Positions 9,354 to 17,999 of a stretch of DNA of 64,000 nucleotides are shown in pieces. A program made the position numbers and the translations under genes. Where the stretch lies: the NCBI GenBank assembly GCA_015057375.1, contig SVEM01000001.1, forward strand, positions 1 through 64,000, in the 5' to 3' direction. Source of the stretch: Lachnospiraceae bacterium (GTDB lineage: Bacteria > Bacillota > Clostridia > Lachnospirales > Lachnospiraceae). Under the pieces are notes generated by a model. It searched no databases. It had not been told where the DNA came from and was given only the letters and a program-made list of their open reading frames with translations. Each line of letters opens with the position of its first letter. Position 1 is the stretch's first letter.

Positions 9354-11121
9354 CAAAAATTACGATAGATTTTTTTGGTACGGAACAACTGTACAATCCG
9401 TTTTCACACTTAACTTCCGGATTTCCTCGTGTACAAAGTCTTTCCTTCCATTTATTTTTACTCTCTGCTGACGGAAGTGCAAACACTTTATCCTCAGTGT
9501 CCATGTTTATTGCAATATAAACACCTTTCTTTGAAAGAAGTACTCCCAGACTTTTGCTGTATGGAGAATAATCTGCTTTCCACGGAAGAACACCGTGAAA
9601 TGATATTTCGCTGTCATGAGAAAATGAATATTTTCTTATTGCAATAAGCTCCTTTATATAGTCAAAAAGCTCTGTGTTCTTATCATACGCTTTCCAATCA
9701 ACATACGATGTTTTGTTGTCCTGACAATATGCATTATTATTGCCTCCTGAAGAATTACCAAACTCATCTCCCGAAAGAAGCATCGGAGTCCCGTAAGACA
9801 TAAAAAGAAGTGTAACTGCATTTTTCATCTGACACATTCTTTCTTCATTTATCTTCTTCTTACGTGTCGGACCCTCACAACCATATCCGCTGCTGTAGTT
9901 GTAATCCGTACCATCCTGATTATTCTCACCGTTAGCCTCATTATGTTTCTTATCATAAGACACCATGTCCATAAGTGTAAATGTGTTCATGTCTGATATA
10001 TATCTTATATCCGCAACCTTATTTGAGTCAGAAACAAATCGTTCTGCATACTCCGATACCTGATTCTCATAAGATAAAATAAACTTTCTTATATTAATCA
10101 TACTTCCATCATTATAATCAGCAAATTTTCCTACAGTGAAATAGCCGTTTCTGTCCCAGTATGACGTAATAAACTTCTTATTCTCCAGTACACGGTCACG
10201 TTTTACCAATGCTTCCGGAAATGCATTGTTATTTATTTTAAATCCGTCAACATGATACTCATAAGCCCAGGACCTGAGACAATCAATCATCAGATAACAA
10301 TCTGTATCCATCCCGAAATGAATATCCATAATCACTTCTATTCCGTTTTGGTGAAGCTTCTTTATCATGTTCTTAAAAGATGTATTACAGTCGTGCGGAT
10401 TGGCAGAAAATGAAGCTTTAGGTGCAAAATACGCCGCATCATCGGTATATCCCCAGTAATTAAGCTTACAAAAATCATCTTCTGCAGTTTCTTTTGCATA
10501 TGCGGGTATCCCATATGCATCATTTATTTTCATTATCTCGTTATAATCATATGCAGGCATAAGAAGAACCGCATTTACCCCAAGTTCTTTAAGATAATCT
10601 GCTTTTTCTGTTATCCCTTCATAGGTTCCGCGATTTTTAACGCCTGAAGATGTATCCATTGTAAAGCCACGGACATGCATACGATACAATATCATATCTT
10701 CATATTTTATATCCGGCGATTTGTCATCTTCCCAGTCGTAATCATCAAAATAAAAACCTGCACATGGCTTGTCCGATACACTGCCGTATTTTTCTCTTCC
10801 GTATATCTTTGCCGCATAAGGATCACACAAAAACTTTCCGTCAACTTCATACACATAGCCGTAATCATTTTGCAAAACAGTTTTTATATCATGTTTTGCA
10901 TCACCCGAAGAAATCACACAGCTTCTTACATTTCCTGTACGATACTCTTCACCCAAATCTATAACTATACTCTGCTCGTTACGGATATTGATCAAATGTA
11001 GCTTACAACTCTTATCCTCATCACAGGCATAAGAAAATAAAACCCCGCAGTCACATGTGGATATGCCAAGCGGGAACACATTTCCTTTTTCTATAACAAT
11101 ATTATTCTTATTAATAGTCAT
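9337..11121 (-). CDS. GH13 (isoamylase/debranching-like) protein lacking the catalytic residues
   Basis: The 594-aa product has the layout of a glycogen-debranching-type GH13 enzyme: N-terminal beta domain (1-140), TIM barrel beginning MILYRMHVRGFT (143-154) with GTYEGITEKADYLKELGVNAVLL-type core, and a C-terminal beta domain. All four conserved GH13 regions can be aligned, but the catalytic residues are gone. The nucleophile position in DGFKIN is Asn297, the acid/base position in ITSYWD is Ser320, and the His-Asp of region IV reads Met378-Asn379 (SDMNTFTLMD). Region I keeps Asp266 but lacks Asn-His. The frame is intact and long, so I infer a conserved non-catalytic glucan-binding or regulatory protein, not a decaying gene. 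Confidence 0.85.
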   Translation of the reverse strand: MTINKNNIVIEKGNVFPLGISTCDCGVLFSYACDEDKSCKLHLINIRNEQSIVIDLGEEYRTGNVRSCVISSGDAKHDIKTVLQNDYGYVYEVDGKFLCDPYAAKIYGREKYGSVSDKPCAGFYFDDYDWEDDKSPDIKYEDMILYRMHVRGFTMDTSSGVKNRGTYEGITEKADYLKELGVNAVLLMPAYDYNEIMKINDAYGIPAYAKETAEDDFCKLNYWGYTDDAAYFAPKASFSANPHDCNTSFKNMIKKLHQNGIEVIMDIHFGMDTDCYLMIDCLRSWAYEYHVDGFKINNNAFPEALVKRDRVLENKKFITSYWDRNGYFTVGKFADYNDGSMINIRKFILSYENQVSEYAERFVSDSNKVADIRYISDMNTFTLMDMVSYDKKHNEANGENNQDGTDYNYSSGYGCEGPTRKKKINEERMCQMKNAVTLLFMSYGTPMLLSGDEFGNSSGGNNNAYCQDNKTSYVDWKAYDKNTELFDYIKELIAIRKYSFSHDSEISFHGVLPWKADYSPYSKSLGVLLSKKGVYIAINMDTEDKVFALPSAESKNKWKERLCTRGNPEVKCENGLYSCSVPKKSIVIFVSTRN

Positions 11122-11207
11122 ATATAATTATCCTCTCTTCGAGTTGTAGTTTATATAAACTTTAATATAAGTATACATTTTTTTCTATATTTATACAATA
11201 AAAAGAG

Positions 11208-11235
11208 TTGCTTTTTTTTCTTATTTTAGTAAAAT
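11208..11235 (+). promoter_or_regulatory. Possible promoter of the ABC-F gene
   Basis: TTGCTT (11208-11213), 16-base T-rich spacer, TAAAAT (11230-11235), about 50 bases before the ATG at 11285. Confidence 0.45.
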
Positions 11236-11284
11236 AGTCTTTGTATGTGCAAATATATAGAAGAAATAAAGGAAGGTCAGTATT

Positions 11285-12895
11285 ATGATTCAGGCAAGTA
11301 ACGTTACATTACGATTTGGAAAAAAGGCCCTTTTTGAAGATGTCAATATAAAGTTTACTGAGGGAAACTGCTATGGTCTTATTGGTGCCAATGGTGCAGG
11401 AAAATCCACATTTCTCAAAATTCTTTCAGGAGAACTCGAACCTAGCAAAGGCGAGATTATTATAACACCGGGCGAGAGACTTTCAGTCCTCGAGCAGGAC
11501 CATTTCAAATATGACGAATATCCTGTACTTGATACAGTTATTATGGGTAATGCCCGTCTGTATGAAATTATGAAAGAAAAAGAAGCCATTTATGCAAAAG
11601 AAGACTTCACTGATGAAGACGGAATAAGAGCAAGTGAGCTTGAGGCCGAATTTGCAGGTATGGACGGATGGGAAGCAGAATCTGATGCTGCTACTCTTCT
11701 TAACGGACTTGGAATAGATACTGATTATCACTACAAATATATGAGCGAACTTGAAGGTCCTGAAAAGGTTAAAGTTCTTCTTGCTCAGGCACTCTTTGGA
11801 AATCCTGATATACTTCTTCTGGATGAGCCTACCAACCACCTTGACCTTGATGCCATAAGATGGCTTGAGGAGTTTTTAATTAACTTTGATAATACTGTTA
11901 TCGTTGTATCTCATGACAGATACTTTCTTAATAAAGTATGTACACATACAGCCGATATTGATTATGCAAAGATTGAGTTATATGCCGGCAATTACGATTT
12001 CTGGTATGAATCAAGTCAGCTTATGATAAAGCAGATGCGTGAAGCAAACAAGAAAAAGGAAGAGAAAATTAAAGAGTTGCAGGAATTTATTCAGCGTTTC
12101 TCTGCAAATGCTTCCAAATCAAAACAGGCTACTTCAAGAAAACGTGCTCTTGAAAAAATTGAGCTTGATACAATAAAACCATCAAGCAGAAAGTATCCTT
12201 ATATAGATTTTAAACCTAACAGAGAAATCGGTAATGAGGTTCTTACCGTAACTAACCTTTCTAAAACTATTGATGGCGTTAAGGTATTAAATGATGTGTC
12301 ATTTACATGTGGTCATGATGATAAGATTGCTTTTGTAGGTAATCAGACACTTGCTATTACAACATTATTTAAAATACTCTCCGGAGAAATGGAACCTGAT
12401 GAAGGCTCATACAAATGGGGTGTTACAACCTCCCATTCATATTTCCCGAAAGACAATACCGAATATTTTACAAGAGAAGAAACAATCGTTGACTGGCTCA
12501 TGCCATTCTCCCCTGAAAAGGATGCTACTTATGTACGTGGATTTTTAGGAAGAATGTTATTTGCCGGTGATGACGGTATCAAAAAAGTAAACGTACTTTC
12601 CGGAGGGGAAAGAGTCCGTGTTATGCTTTCAAAAATGATGATGTTAGGCTCTAACATACTTATTATGGACGAACCTACAAATCACCTTGACATGGAAAGT
12701 ATCACAGCGCTCAACAATGGTCTTATAAAATTCCCTGGAGTTGTTCTTTTCACTTCACAAGATCATCAGTTTATTCAGACCATTGCAAACCGAATTATTG
12801 AAATTACACCAAATGGTCTTATAGATAAGATAACTACTTATGATGAATATCTCGACAGTGACGAGATGGCTCGTAAAAGACAGGCGCTTTCATAG
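11285..12895 (+). CDS. ABC-F family ATPase (YkpA/YbiT-like) with one degenerate composite ATP site
   Basis: This 536-aa protein has two ABC domains joined by a charged helical linker (about 245-300) and no membrane segment, the ABC-F layout of ribosome-associated factors. Domain 1 has Walker A GANGAGKST (34-42), Walker B LLLDEP (177-182) and the SHDRYF switch (209-214), but a poor signature, LEGPE (156-160). Domain 2 has an intact LSGGE (438-442) and Walker B, but a Walker A without lysine, GNQTLAITT (352-360), and Gln492 where the switch His should be. Because ABC sites form head-to-tail, all defects fall in one composite site. The start follows GGAAGG by a normal distance. Confidence 0.9.
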   Translation: MIQASNVTLRFGKKALFEDVNIKFTEGNCYGLIGANGAGKSTFLKILSGELEPSKGEIIITPGERLSVLEQDHFKYDEYPVLDTVIMGNARLYEIMKEKEAIYAKEDFTDEDGIRASELEAEFAGMDGWEAESDAATLLNGLGIDTDYHYKYMSELEGPEKVKVLLAQALFGNPDILLLDEPTNHLDLDAIRWLEEFLINFDNTVIVVSHDRYFLNKVCTHTADIDYAKIELYAGNYDFWYESSQLMIKQMREANKKKEEKIKELQEFIQRFSANASKSKQATSRKRALEKIELDTIKPSSRKYPYIDFKPNREIGNEVLTVTNLSKTIDGVKVLNDVSFTCGHDDKIAFVGNQTLAITTLFKILSGEMEPDEGSYKWGVTTSHSYFPKDNTEYFTREETIVDWLMPFSPEKDATYVRGFLGRMLFAGDDGIKKVNVLSGGERVRVMLSKMMMLGSNILIMDEPTNHLDMESITALNNGLIKFPGVVLFTSQDHQFIQTIANRIIEITPNGLIDKITTYDEYLDSDEMARKRQALS

Positions 12896-12907
12896 GCCTG
12901 TTTTTTT
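12881..12907 (+). terminator. Intrinsic terminator after the ABC-F gene
   Basis: CAGGC (12881-12885) pairs with GCCTG (12896-12900), followed by seven T. The stop codon lies in the loop, so the terminator overlaps the end of the gene. Confidence 0.65.
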
Positions 12908-12980
12908 ACTTGACACCATATATTTACTACTGTAAAATGTTGCTATTATAAATCTATTATTATTTTATGGAGATGATGAA

Positions 12981-14288
12981 TTGGATTCTGGTGACGTCTG
13001 GACGACTATTATTTTAATTATACTTTTATTTTTATCTGCATTCTTTTCTTCTGCAGAAACTGCCCTTACAACGGTAAGTCGTATGAAGATAAGAAGTCTG
13101 TGTGACGAAGGCAATAAGAAAGCCCGTACAGTAAGCCGTCTTATTGAAGACCCTACTAAGATGCTTTCCGCCATTCTTATATGTAACAATATTGTTAATC
13201 TGTCAGCTTCCTCGATATCTACATCATTTGCTTACAGAATATGCTCAGAAAAGTTTGGAATGGACGCAAACTCTAGTCTTGCTGCCGGAATAGCTACAGG
13301 AATTATAACTATTCTTGTACTCATTTTTGGTGAAATAACTCCAAAATCACTGGCTACGGTTAATGCTGAAAAGCTTTCTTTGTTATATGGTAATATTATT
13401 TACTTTATAACACAGTTATTAACTCCTGTTGCATTCATTATTAATGCAATTGCGCGTATTATATTAAAACCGTTTAAGATTGATCTTGCAACCCGTCCTG
13501 CACAGATGACTGAAGATGAACTTATGACCATATTCGATGTCAGTCACGAGGAAGGTGTAATAGAAACTGAGGAACACGAGATGATTACCAACATCGTTGA
13601 ATTTGGTGATTCACTTGTTAAAGATGTTATGATTCCAAGAATGGACGTTGAACTTGCATCCTCTTCCCTTAGTTATGAAGAGCTTATCCTTGCATTTAGC
13701 AAGCACAAGTTTTCAAGAATGCCTGTATATTCCGAACGTGTTGATAACATAGTCGGAACAATAAACCTTAAAGATGTATTTTTCTTCCACGGCACTCCTG
13801 AAACATTTAATATTATGGATCTTATCCGCGAACCATATATAACCTACGAATACCGCAAGACATCTGAACTTTTTGTGGACATGCGAAGAGACTATATCGC
13901 TCTTGCTATTGTCCTTGATGAATATGGCGGATTTGCAGGTATAGTTACCCTCGAAGATCTTCTTGAAGAAATTGTTGGCGAGATTCGTGATGAGTACGAT
14001 ATGGGCGAAGAAGATTCCATAATTAAAACATCTGATGATGAATATGTCGTTATCGGAACTACCAATATTGATGATATTAATGATGAACTCGACATATCCA
14101 TAGAAGCTGAGGAATATGATTCCATCGGCGGTCATGTCATTAACCTTCTCTCTGATTTCCCTACAGGCGGTGAAGTCACCGAGGATAACTATGCATACTA
14201 CACTGTCCTTGAAGTTGACGGAAGAAGTATTGATAAAATTCACATCAAATTAAAACCACGCTTTTCAGACGATGTAGATGAAGAATAA
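12981..14288 (+). CDS. CorC/HlyC-type membrane protein (CNNM-CBS-CorC_C)
   Basis: The 435-aa product has an N-terminal CNNM (DUF21) membrane domain with about four helices (1-185), opening SAFFSSAETALTTVS and containing GEITPKSLA. A CBS pair follows (about 200-330, with VKDVMIPRMDV and LDEYGGFAGIVTLEDLLEEIVGEI), then a CorC/HlyC C-terminal domain (345-430). Family members are linked to Mg2+ or Co2+ export. The start is a TTG preceded by GGAG at 8 bases; the nearby ATGs at 12973 and 12976 are out of frame. Its 3' end overlaps the convergent MinD-like gene by 49 bp. Confidence 0.9.
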   Translation: MDSGDVWTTIILIILLFLSAFFSSAETALTTVSRMKIRSLCDEGNKKARTVSRLIEDPTKMLSAILICNNIVNLSASSISTSFAYRICSEKFGMDANSSLAAGIATGIITILVLIFGEITPKSLATVNAEKLSLLYGNIIYFITQLLTPVAFIINAIARIILKPFKIDLATRPAQMTEDELMTIFDVSHEEGVIETEEHEMITNIVEFGDSLVKDVMIPRMDVELASSSLSYEELILAFSKHKFSRMPVYSERVDNIVGTINLKDVFFFHGTPETFNIMDLIREPYITYEYRKTSELFVDMRRDYIALAIVLDEYGGFAGIVTLEDLLEEIVGEIRDEYDMGEEDSIIKTSDDEYVVIGTTNIDDINDELDISIEAEEYDSIGGHVINLLSDFPTGGEVTEDNYAYYTVLEVDGRSIDKIHIKLKPRFSDDVDEE

Positions 14289-15076
14289 GACATTATTCCC
14301 TGATATGCGTTATAAATTGAATATATAAATTCACGATTACTAACGGAAGGTTCCATTAGATTCCTACCGATAAAGTTTGCCAGACACCCTTCTGACTCAG
14401 CCTCAGCGGCTTCCATACAGAATGGTATCGCGTATAACCTATCTTCGGGAATCTGGTACCTTCTTCTTATTTCATATATGCTATTCTGCCTACATGGATA
14501 ATAATTCCCAAGAAGAAAAATTGACCTGTTACGAAGTGAAGAAAAATTTCTAAAAAAGTGCGAAAGAACATCTCTGTTCTGATTAAGATTAACTACCACA
14601 ACATCTGTATTTTTTAATATACTCTCCGTAGATGAACTTTCCGCGGCAAATGTATCTATGTATACTGCATCAAAATACTGTTCAAGTTTATTAAGCAAAT
14701 CTGTAAGCTTGTTCTCAAGGTGGTAATCCAGCACATCCCTGTTCTTAAGATAACTGTGCGGCAAATAATATAATCTGTCATGAACATAAGTCTGCGAACA
14801 TCTTCTTATTAGCGATGCTTCTTTCTCTTTACTTACTTTCCCAATATTCTGCATCAGATTCTCAAGTCCATACGAGCTGTATCCATAAATATTTTCCTTA
14901 ACTGTATCTGGATTTTCCTTTCTCGCCAGACAACTCTCAATATTCATTAGGTGATCATGATTCTCAAGCATCACAACACGTTTTTTATCATATAATGCCT
15001 GAACAATAGCTATACTTGTAAGATGCAATGTCGTTCCACACTGCCCCCTTACATTACTCCAAAATGCGATTTTCAA
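14240..15076 (-). CDS. MinD/ParA-like P-loop ATPase with atypical Walker A
   Basis: The 278-aa protein begins MKIAFWSNVRGQCGTTLH, the position and context of a deviant Walker A, but the lysines of the classical KGGxGKT motif are absent (GQCGTT). Later segments match the fold: KRVVMLENHDH (about 32-42), FDAVYIDTFA (about 135-144, a Walker B-like strand) and TDVVVVNLNQ (about 157-166). Related proteins occur with Tad/Flp pilus and secretion gene sets in Clostridia, which is my best guess at context, but no pilus gene is adjacent here. The start is TTG, 6 bases after GGAGAGGG. The last 15 codons overlap the CorC gene on the other strand. Confidence 0.7.
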   Translation of the reverse strand: MKIAFWSNVRGQCGTTLHLTSIAIVQALYDKKRVVMLENHDHLMNIESCLARKENPDTVKENIYGYSSYGLENLMQNIGKVSKEKEASLIRRCSQTYVHDRLYYLPHSYLKNRDVLDYHLENKLTDLLNKLEQYFDAVYIDTFAAESSSTESILKNTDVVVVNLNQNRDVLSHFFRNFSSLRNRSIFLLGNYYPCRQNSIYEIRRRYQIPEDRLYAIPFCMEAAEAESEGCLANFIGRNLMEPSVSNREFIYSIYNAYQGIMSYSSSTSSEKRGFNLM

Positions 15077-15228
15077 ATAAATCCCTCTCCTTTATCTGTA
15101 ATATGTGTAAAATTGGATAAAAAAAGGAACCTCTGAATTTCAATTGATCTGTAAGAAAATATAGATAAATAAATAGATGTATTGTGATTATAATATATTG
15201 CACATTGTGTGTAAAGAAAATTTTGCAG

Positions 15229-15290
15229 AAAAATAGCGGTTTTCATGTCGGAATAATCTGCTTCCCTACATAAAAACCGCATCTATTTTC
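15229..15290 (-). terminator. Intrinsic terminator of the pyrE-small membrane gene unit
   Basis: On the minus strand GCGGTTTT pairs with AAAACCGC, extended by ATGT/ACAT and an inner GGAA/TTCC (whole hairpin 15236-15280), followed by TATTTTT (15229-15235). It lies 12 bases after the stop of the 50-aa gene. Confidence 0.75.
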
Positions 15291-15291
15291 A

Positions 15292-15444
15292 TTAAAATAA
15301 GATATCATTTTTCCCTTTAAGAAGTCTTCCGCCATTAACTATCATGGCAACACCGGCTCCTATACCGATAATGCATATCAGGATTCCCATAACAAGACAC
15401 AAGATTCCTGAAGAACTCATAAGTTTATATGTTTTTTCCTCCAT
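15292..15444 (-). CDS. Small single-pass membrane protein, 50 aa
   Basis: Reading the minus strand from the ATG at 15442-15444 gives a 50-residue protein: a short charged N-terminus (MEEKTYKLMSSSG), one glycine-rich hydrophobic helix (about residues 14-37), and a basic tail (NGGRLLKGKND). A strong ribosome binding site, GGAGGTG (15452-15458), is correctly spaced. The gene starts 17 bases after the pyrE stop, with its ribosome binding site directly behind pyrE, and is followed at once by a terminator. I infer it is the last gene of the pyrE transcript. I recognise no family and the function is unknown. Confidence 0.75.
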   Translation of the reverse strand: MEEKTYKLMSSSGILCLVMGILICIIGIGAGVAMIVNGGRLLKGKNDILF

Positions 15445-15461
15445 ATGCGCCACCTCCGTTT

Positions 15462-16133
15462 TTAAATGCCGTATTTCTCATAATATTCGTCAATAAGTGC
15501 TTTTATTGTGTCGTCTATAATAATTTTTCCTTTATATGGCTTGTTATAAAGATGTTCTATAACTTCTTCCATAGTAACAATAGCAGTTGTCTTAATGCCG
15601 TATTCATTACCAATCTCTTCAAGCGCACCAAGCTCTCCTGTTCCTTTTTCCATACGGTTAACGGAAACAACAAGACCTGCTACATCTTTAACTCCAAGAC
15701 CTTTAAGGATTGGCATTGTCTCACGGATTGACTTTCCTGATGTTGTAACATCTTCTATCATAAGCACACGGCTGTCTTCTGAAAGCGGACTTCCAAGAAG
15801 AATTCCTGCATCGCCGTGATCCTTTTCTTCTTTTCTGTTAGAACAGTATCCGACATTCACATCATATAGTTCACTTATGGCCATAGAGGTTGCAACACTA
15901 AGCGGAATTCCCTTATATGCCGGTCCGAATAAAATATCAAAATCAAGTCCGAAATTCTCTTTTATTGCAGTTGCATAATAAGTTCCTAACTTTCTGAGCT
16001 GCTCTCCTGTTCTGTAAAACCCTGTATTGATAAAAAATGGTGTCTTTCTGCCACTTTTTGTAATAAAATCTCCAAATCTTAAGACCTGGCAGTCAACCAT
16101 AAATTCTATAAACTCTTTCTTGTACTGTTCCAT
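15462..16133 (-). CDS. pyrE: Orotate phosphoribosyltransferase
   Basis: The 223-aa cytoplasmic enzyme joins orotate and PRPP to form OMP in pyrimidine synthesis. The PRPP-binding motif VLMIEDVTTSGKSIRET is near residues 123-139. Substrate-loop motifs include KSGRKTPFFINTGFY (about 24-38), GPAYKGIPL (about 67-75) and RKEEKDHG (about 97-104). The start at 16133 is favoured over 16157 because AGGAGG lies ahead of it. The other pyr genes of the window (pyrK/pyrD at 28-30 kb, pyrF/pyrC at 40-43 kb) are in separate clusters. A 6-bp hairpin (16156-16170) overlaps the leader close to the ribosome binding site. Confidence 0.95.
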   Translation of the reverse strand: MEQYKKEFIEFMVDCQVLRFGDFITKSGRKTPFFINTGFYRTGEQLRKLGTYYATAIKENFGLDFDILFGPAYKGIPLSVATSMAISELYDVNVGYCSNRKEEKDHGDAGILLGSPLSEDSRVLMIEDVTTSGKSIRETMPILKGLGVKDVAGLVVSVNRMEKGTGELGALEEIGNEYGIKTTAIVTMEEVIEHLYNKPYKGKIIIDDTIKALIDEYYEKYGI

Positions 16134-16551
16134 TATCCTTAAACCTCCTATTTTCAAGGCTATCAGCCTTTTACTTTAATATACTACATCCTTTTAATAC
16201 GTTAGATACAAGCTATCTTTTTGTTTTGAAGTTCTTGTTCTTATTTCTTTAACATTAAAGAAGGCTGCAAATTATGCATTCTTTCTAATGTACAAAGAAA
16301 CATCAAATATTTTTTTTATACTATCATAAAACCTTTCAATTAGCAACGATTTCCATAACTACAAAATGTTATTTATTGGATATTTATCAAATTAATTTTA
16401 TGTGAATTATTTAATTACTTTTAGTTATTTGTTTATATTCTGACAACTGTCTGAACACGAACACTCTATTTATTACAACCAAAATTATTTAGACAGTACC
16501 TATGAAGTAACCACAGTATCGTAATATAATTCAATCAACCGTTACTTCATA
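16134..16551. other. Gene-free leader and island boundary with an 11-bp inverted repeat
   Basis: These 418 bases are very AT-rich and hold no credible gene. The part nearest pyrE contains an AAGGCT-ATC-AGCCTT hairpin (16156-16170). At the other end a perfect inverted repeat, TATGAAGTAAC (16501-16511) and GTTACTTCATA (16541-16551), lies right after the stop of the GIY-YIG gene. It has a 29-base loop and no T-run, so it is not a standard terminator. I see no tRNA, T-box or riboswitch here. Confidence 0.5.
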
Positions 16552-17205
16552 CTATCCTTCGTATTTTTTTAATAACCTCCCATTATACATAAAATGTTCC
16601 ACAAGATATTTAGGTCCTTTTGTAATATAATCCTTACCACTAATCAATTTAGCAAACGGAGTTATATACATGGTTTCTCCCTTATATTCTATCCTTCGTT
16701 CATCTACAACCGTACAAGTAATATTAGGATCATCTATGTACTCTAAAACAGCACCTGCAGGAATCCCAAAATCAGTAAATAAAAAATTAGCACTTCTTGC
16801 TTGTTTTTCAAGATTAACTTCCTCAGCAATTTTCTCTGCTTTTATTTCTTCCTGACTAAGCTCCCATTTCTTTAGTCTATCTGTGTAATTATGAATTTCT
16901 GCAATTGCTTCAAGAATAGAATATGCATCCTCTGCTGGCATTGCATAAAACTCTCGCACTCTCTTTTTACCATTAAAATTATCTATGGAACGAAGATTTG
17001 GATTCAATTTATCTATAATAGAATGAATTTTCAAATCAGATAAACGTGATTCCACTTCGTATGTTGCATACACACGAAAAGCAAATGGTGTACATTCACT
17101 ATTATTTAATTGCTGTAATCTGTGTTGTATATTATCAGCATATCCAATTTTTACGTAATCCGGAAACGACGGATTTTCCAATATATAAATCACACCCTTA
17201 GTCAT
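16552..17205 (-). CDS. GIY-YIG nuclease family protein (T5orf172-like)
   Basis: The 217-aa protein opens with a GIY-YIG-type core: GVIYILENP (4-12) and YVKIGYADN (17-25), then RLQQLNN (29-35) and the downstream VREFYAMP (about 84-91), where Glu sits at the expected metal-binding place. This is the T5orf172/MUG113 subgroup. A linker helix follows (105-140), then a small C-terminal domain with FGIPAGAVLEYIDDP and TVVDERRIEYKGETMYITPFAKLI, reminiscent of C-terminal extensions on restriction-associated proteins; I cannot name it securely. It sits in an accessory island next to the Fic/antitoxin pair, so a defence or mobile-element role is plausible but inferred. Confidence 0.75.
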   Translation of the reverse strand: MTKGVIYILENPSFPDYVKIGYADNIQHRLQQLNNSECTPFAFRVYATYEVESRLSDLKIHSIIDKLNPNLRSIDNFNGKKRVREFYAMPAEDAYSILEAIAEIHNYTDRLKKWELSQEEIKAEKIAEEVNLEKQARSANFLFTDFGIPAGAVLEYIDDPNITCTVVDERRIEYKGETMYITPFAKLISGKDYITKGPKYLVEHFMYNGRLLKKYEG

Positions 17206-17285
17206 TTTCTCTCATCCTTTCTTTTGTATTCACTATATATATCACCTTACCAGTCATGTAAAGAATATCATGTAATCTTTATTCC

Positions 17286-17996
17286 TCATTCCTTCTTTAT
17301 CGAATACCTTTCTCTGAACGCTTCATAATCCGCTTTTGCAATTTTGTATTGCTCCCCTGACTGCTTTTCACTCATGAAATACTCTAACTCCTGAACTTTT
17401 CCCTGTAATGCATCGGAAATAATCTTTTTAAGGTATTCTTTCTGATCATAATTTGCCATAACAAGCGAGTCTCTCACATACATTGGATTATTCCTAAGCA
17501 ATGCAACTTGGAAATCTACACCTTTTCCCTTTAGATAATGCCATATAAATGTAATACAAGTTCTGGTATTTCCCTCTCTGAAAGGATGAATACTCCATAA
17601 TGATAACAGAAAATCAGAAACCACATTTCCCTTTTCAGAAACCTTCATCCAATCAATATTTGCATACTCTTGCAGCAATTTCTCCAAGCATTGTTTAATC
17701 TCGTTATAATCCGCATATTCCGCAGAACCACCTGACAAAACACGTTCACTCTTGTACAAATTTTCTTTTCGAAATGTTCCTGCCCATTCATAAATATCCC
17801 CAAATAAATACTTATGAATGTTTGTCAAATGTTCCACATCATAAGTGTATGCAATTCTTTCAGGTTTCACATCTAGACCTAACAGTTTCGCAAACACTTT
17901 CTGTATTTCAAATTTCTCCAAAAGCTCCTTATCGCAAATATTGTATTTATTGACAAGAACATCACTTTTAGGGTAACAATCCCTTCCTCCACTCAT
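17286..17996 (-). CDS. Fic/DOC family protein, probable AMP-transferase toxin
   Basis: This 236-aa protein has the full Fic catalytic motif HPFREGNTR (about residues 138-146), whose His deprotonates the target hydroxyl and whose Gly-Asn-x-Arg binds nucleotide. An upstream region (YTYDVEHLTNIHKYLFGDIYEWAGTFR) matches the flap-side helices of Fic proteins. No (S/T)xxxE(G/N) inhibitory helix is obvious in the protein itself, which suggests inhibition in trans. The start lies 3 bases after the stop of the HTH gene, with GGAG inside that gene's end, so translation is probably coupled. Such proteins usually add AMP to topoisomerase, GTPase or other targets; the target here is unknown. Confidence 0.9.
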   Translation of the reverse strand: MSGGRDCYPKSDVLVNKYNICDKELLEKFEIQKVFAKLLGLDVKPERIAYTYDVEHLTNIHKYLFGDIYEWAGTFRKENLYKSERVLSGGSAEYADYNEIKQCLEKLLQEYANIDWMKVSEKGNVVSDFLLSLWSIHPFREGNTRTCITFIWHYLKGKGVDFQVALLRNNPMYVRDSLVMANYDQKEYLKKIISDALQGKVQELEYFMSEKQSGEQYKIAKADYEAFRERYSIKKE

Positions 17997-17999
17997 ACA

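Noticed and set aside
15073..15282. 69-aa open frame on the minus strand upstream of the MinD-like gene
   Set aside because: It runs through the terminator hairpin of the pyrE unit and the promoter region of the MinD-like gene, has no ribosome binding site, and its composition looks random.
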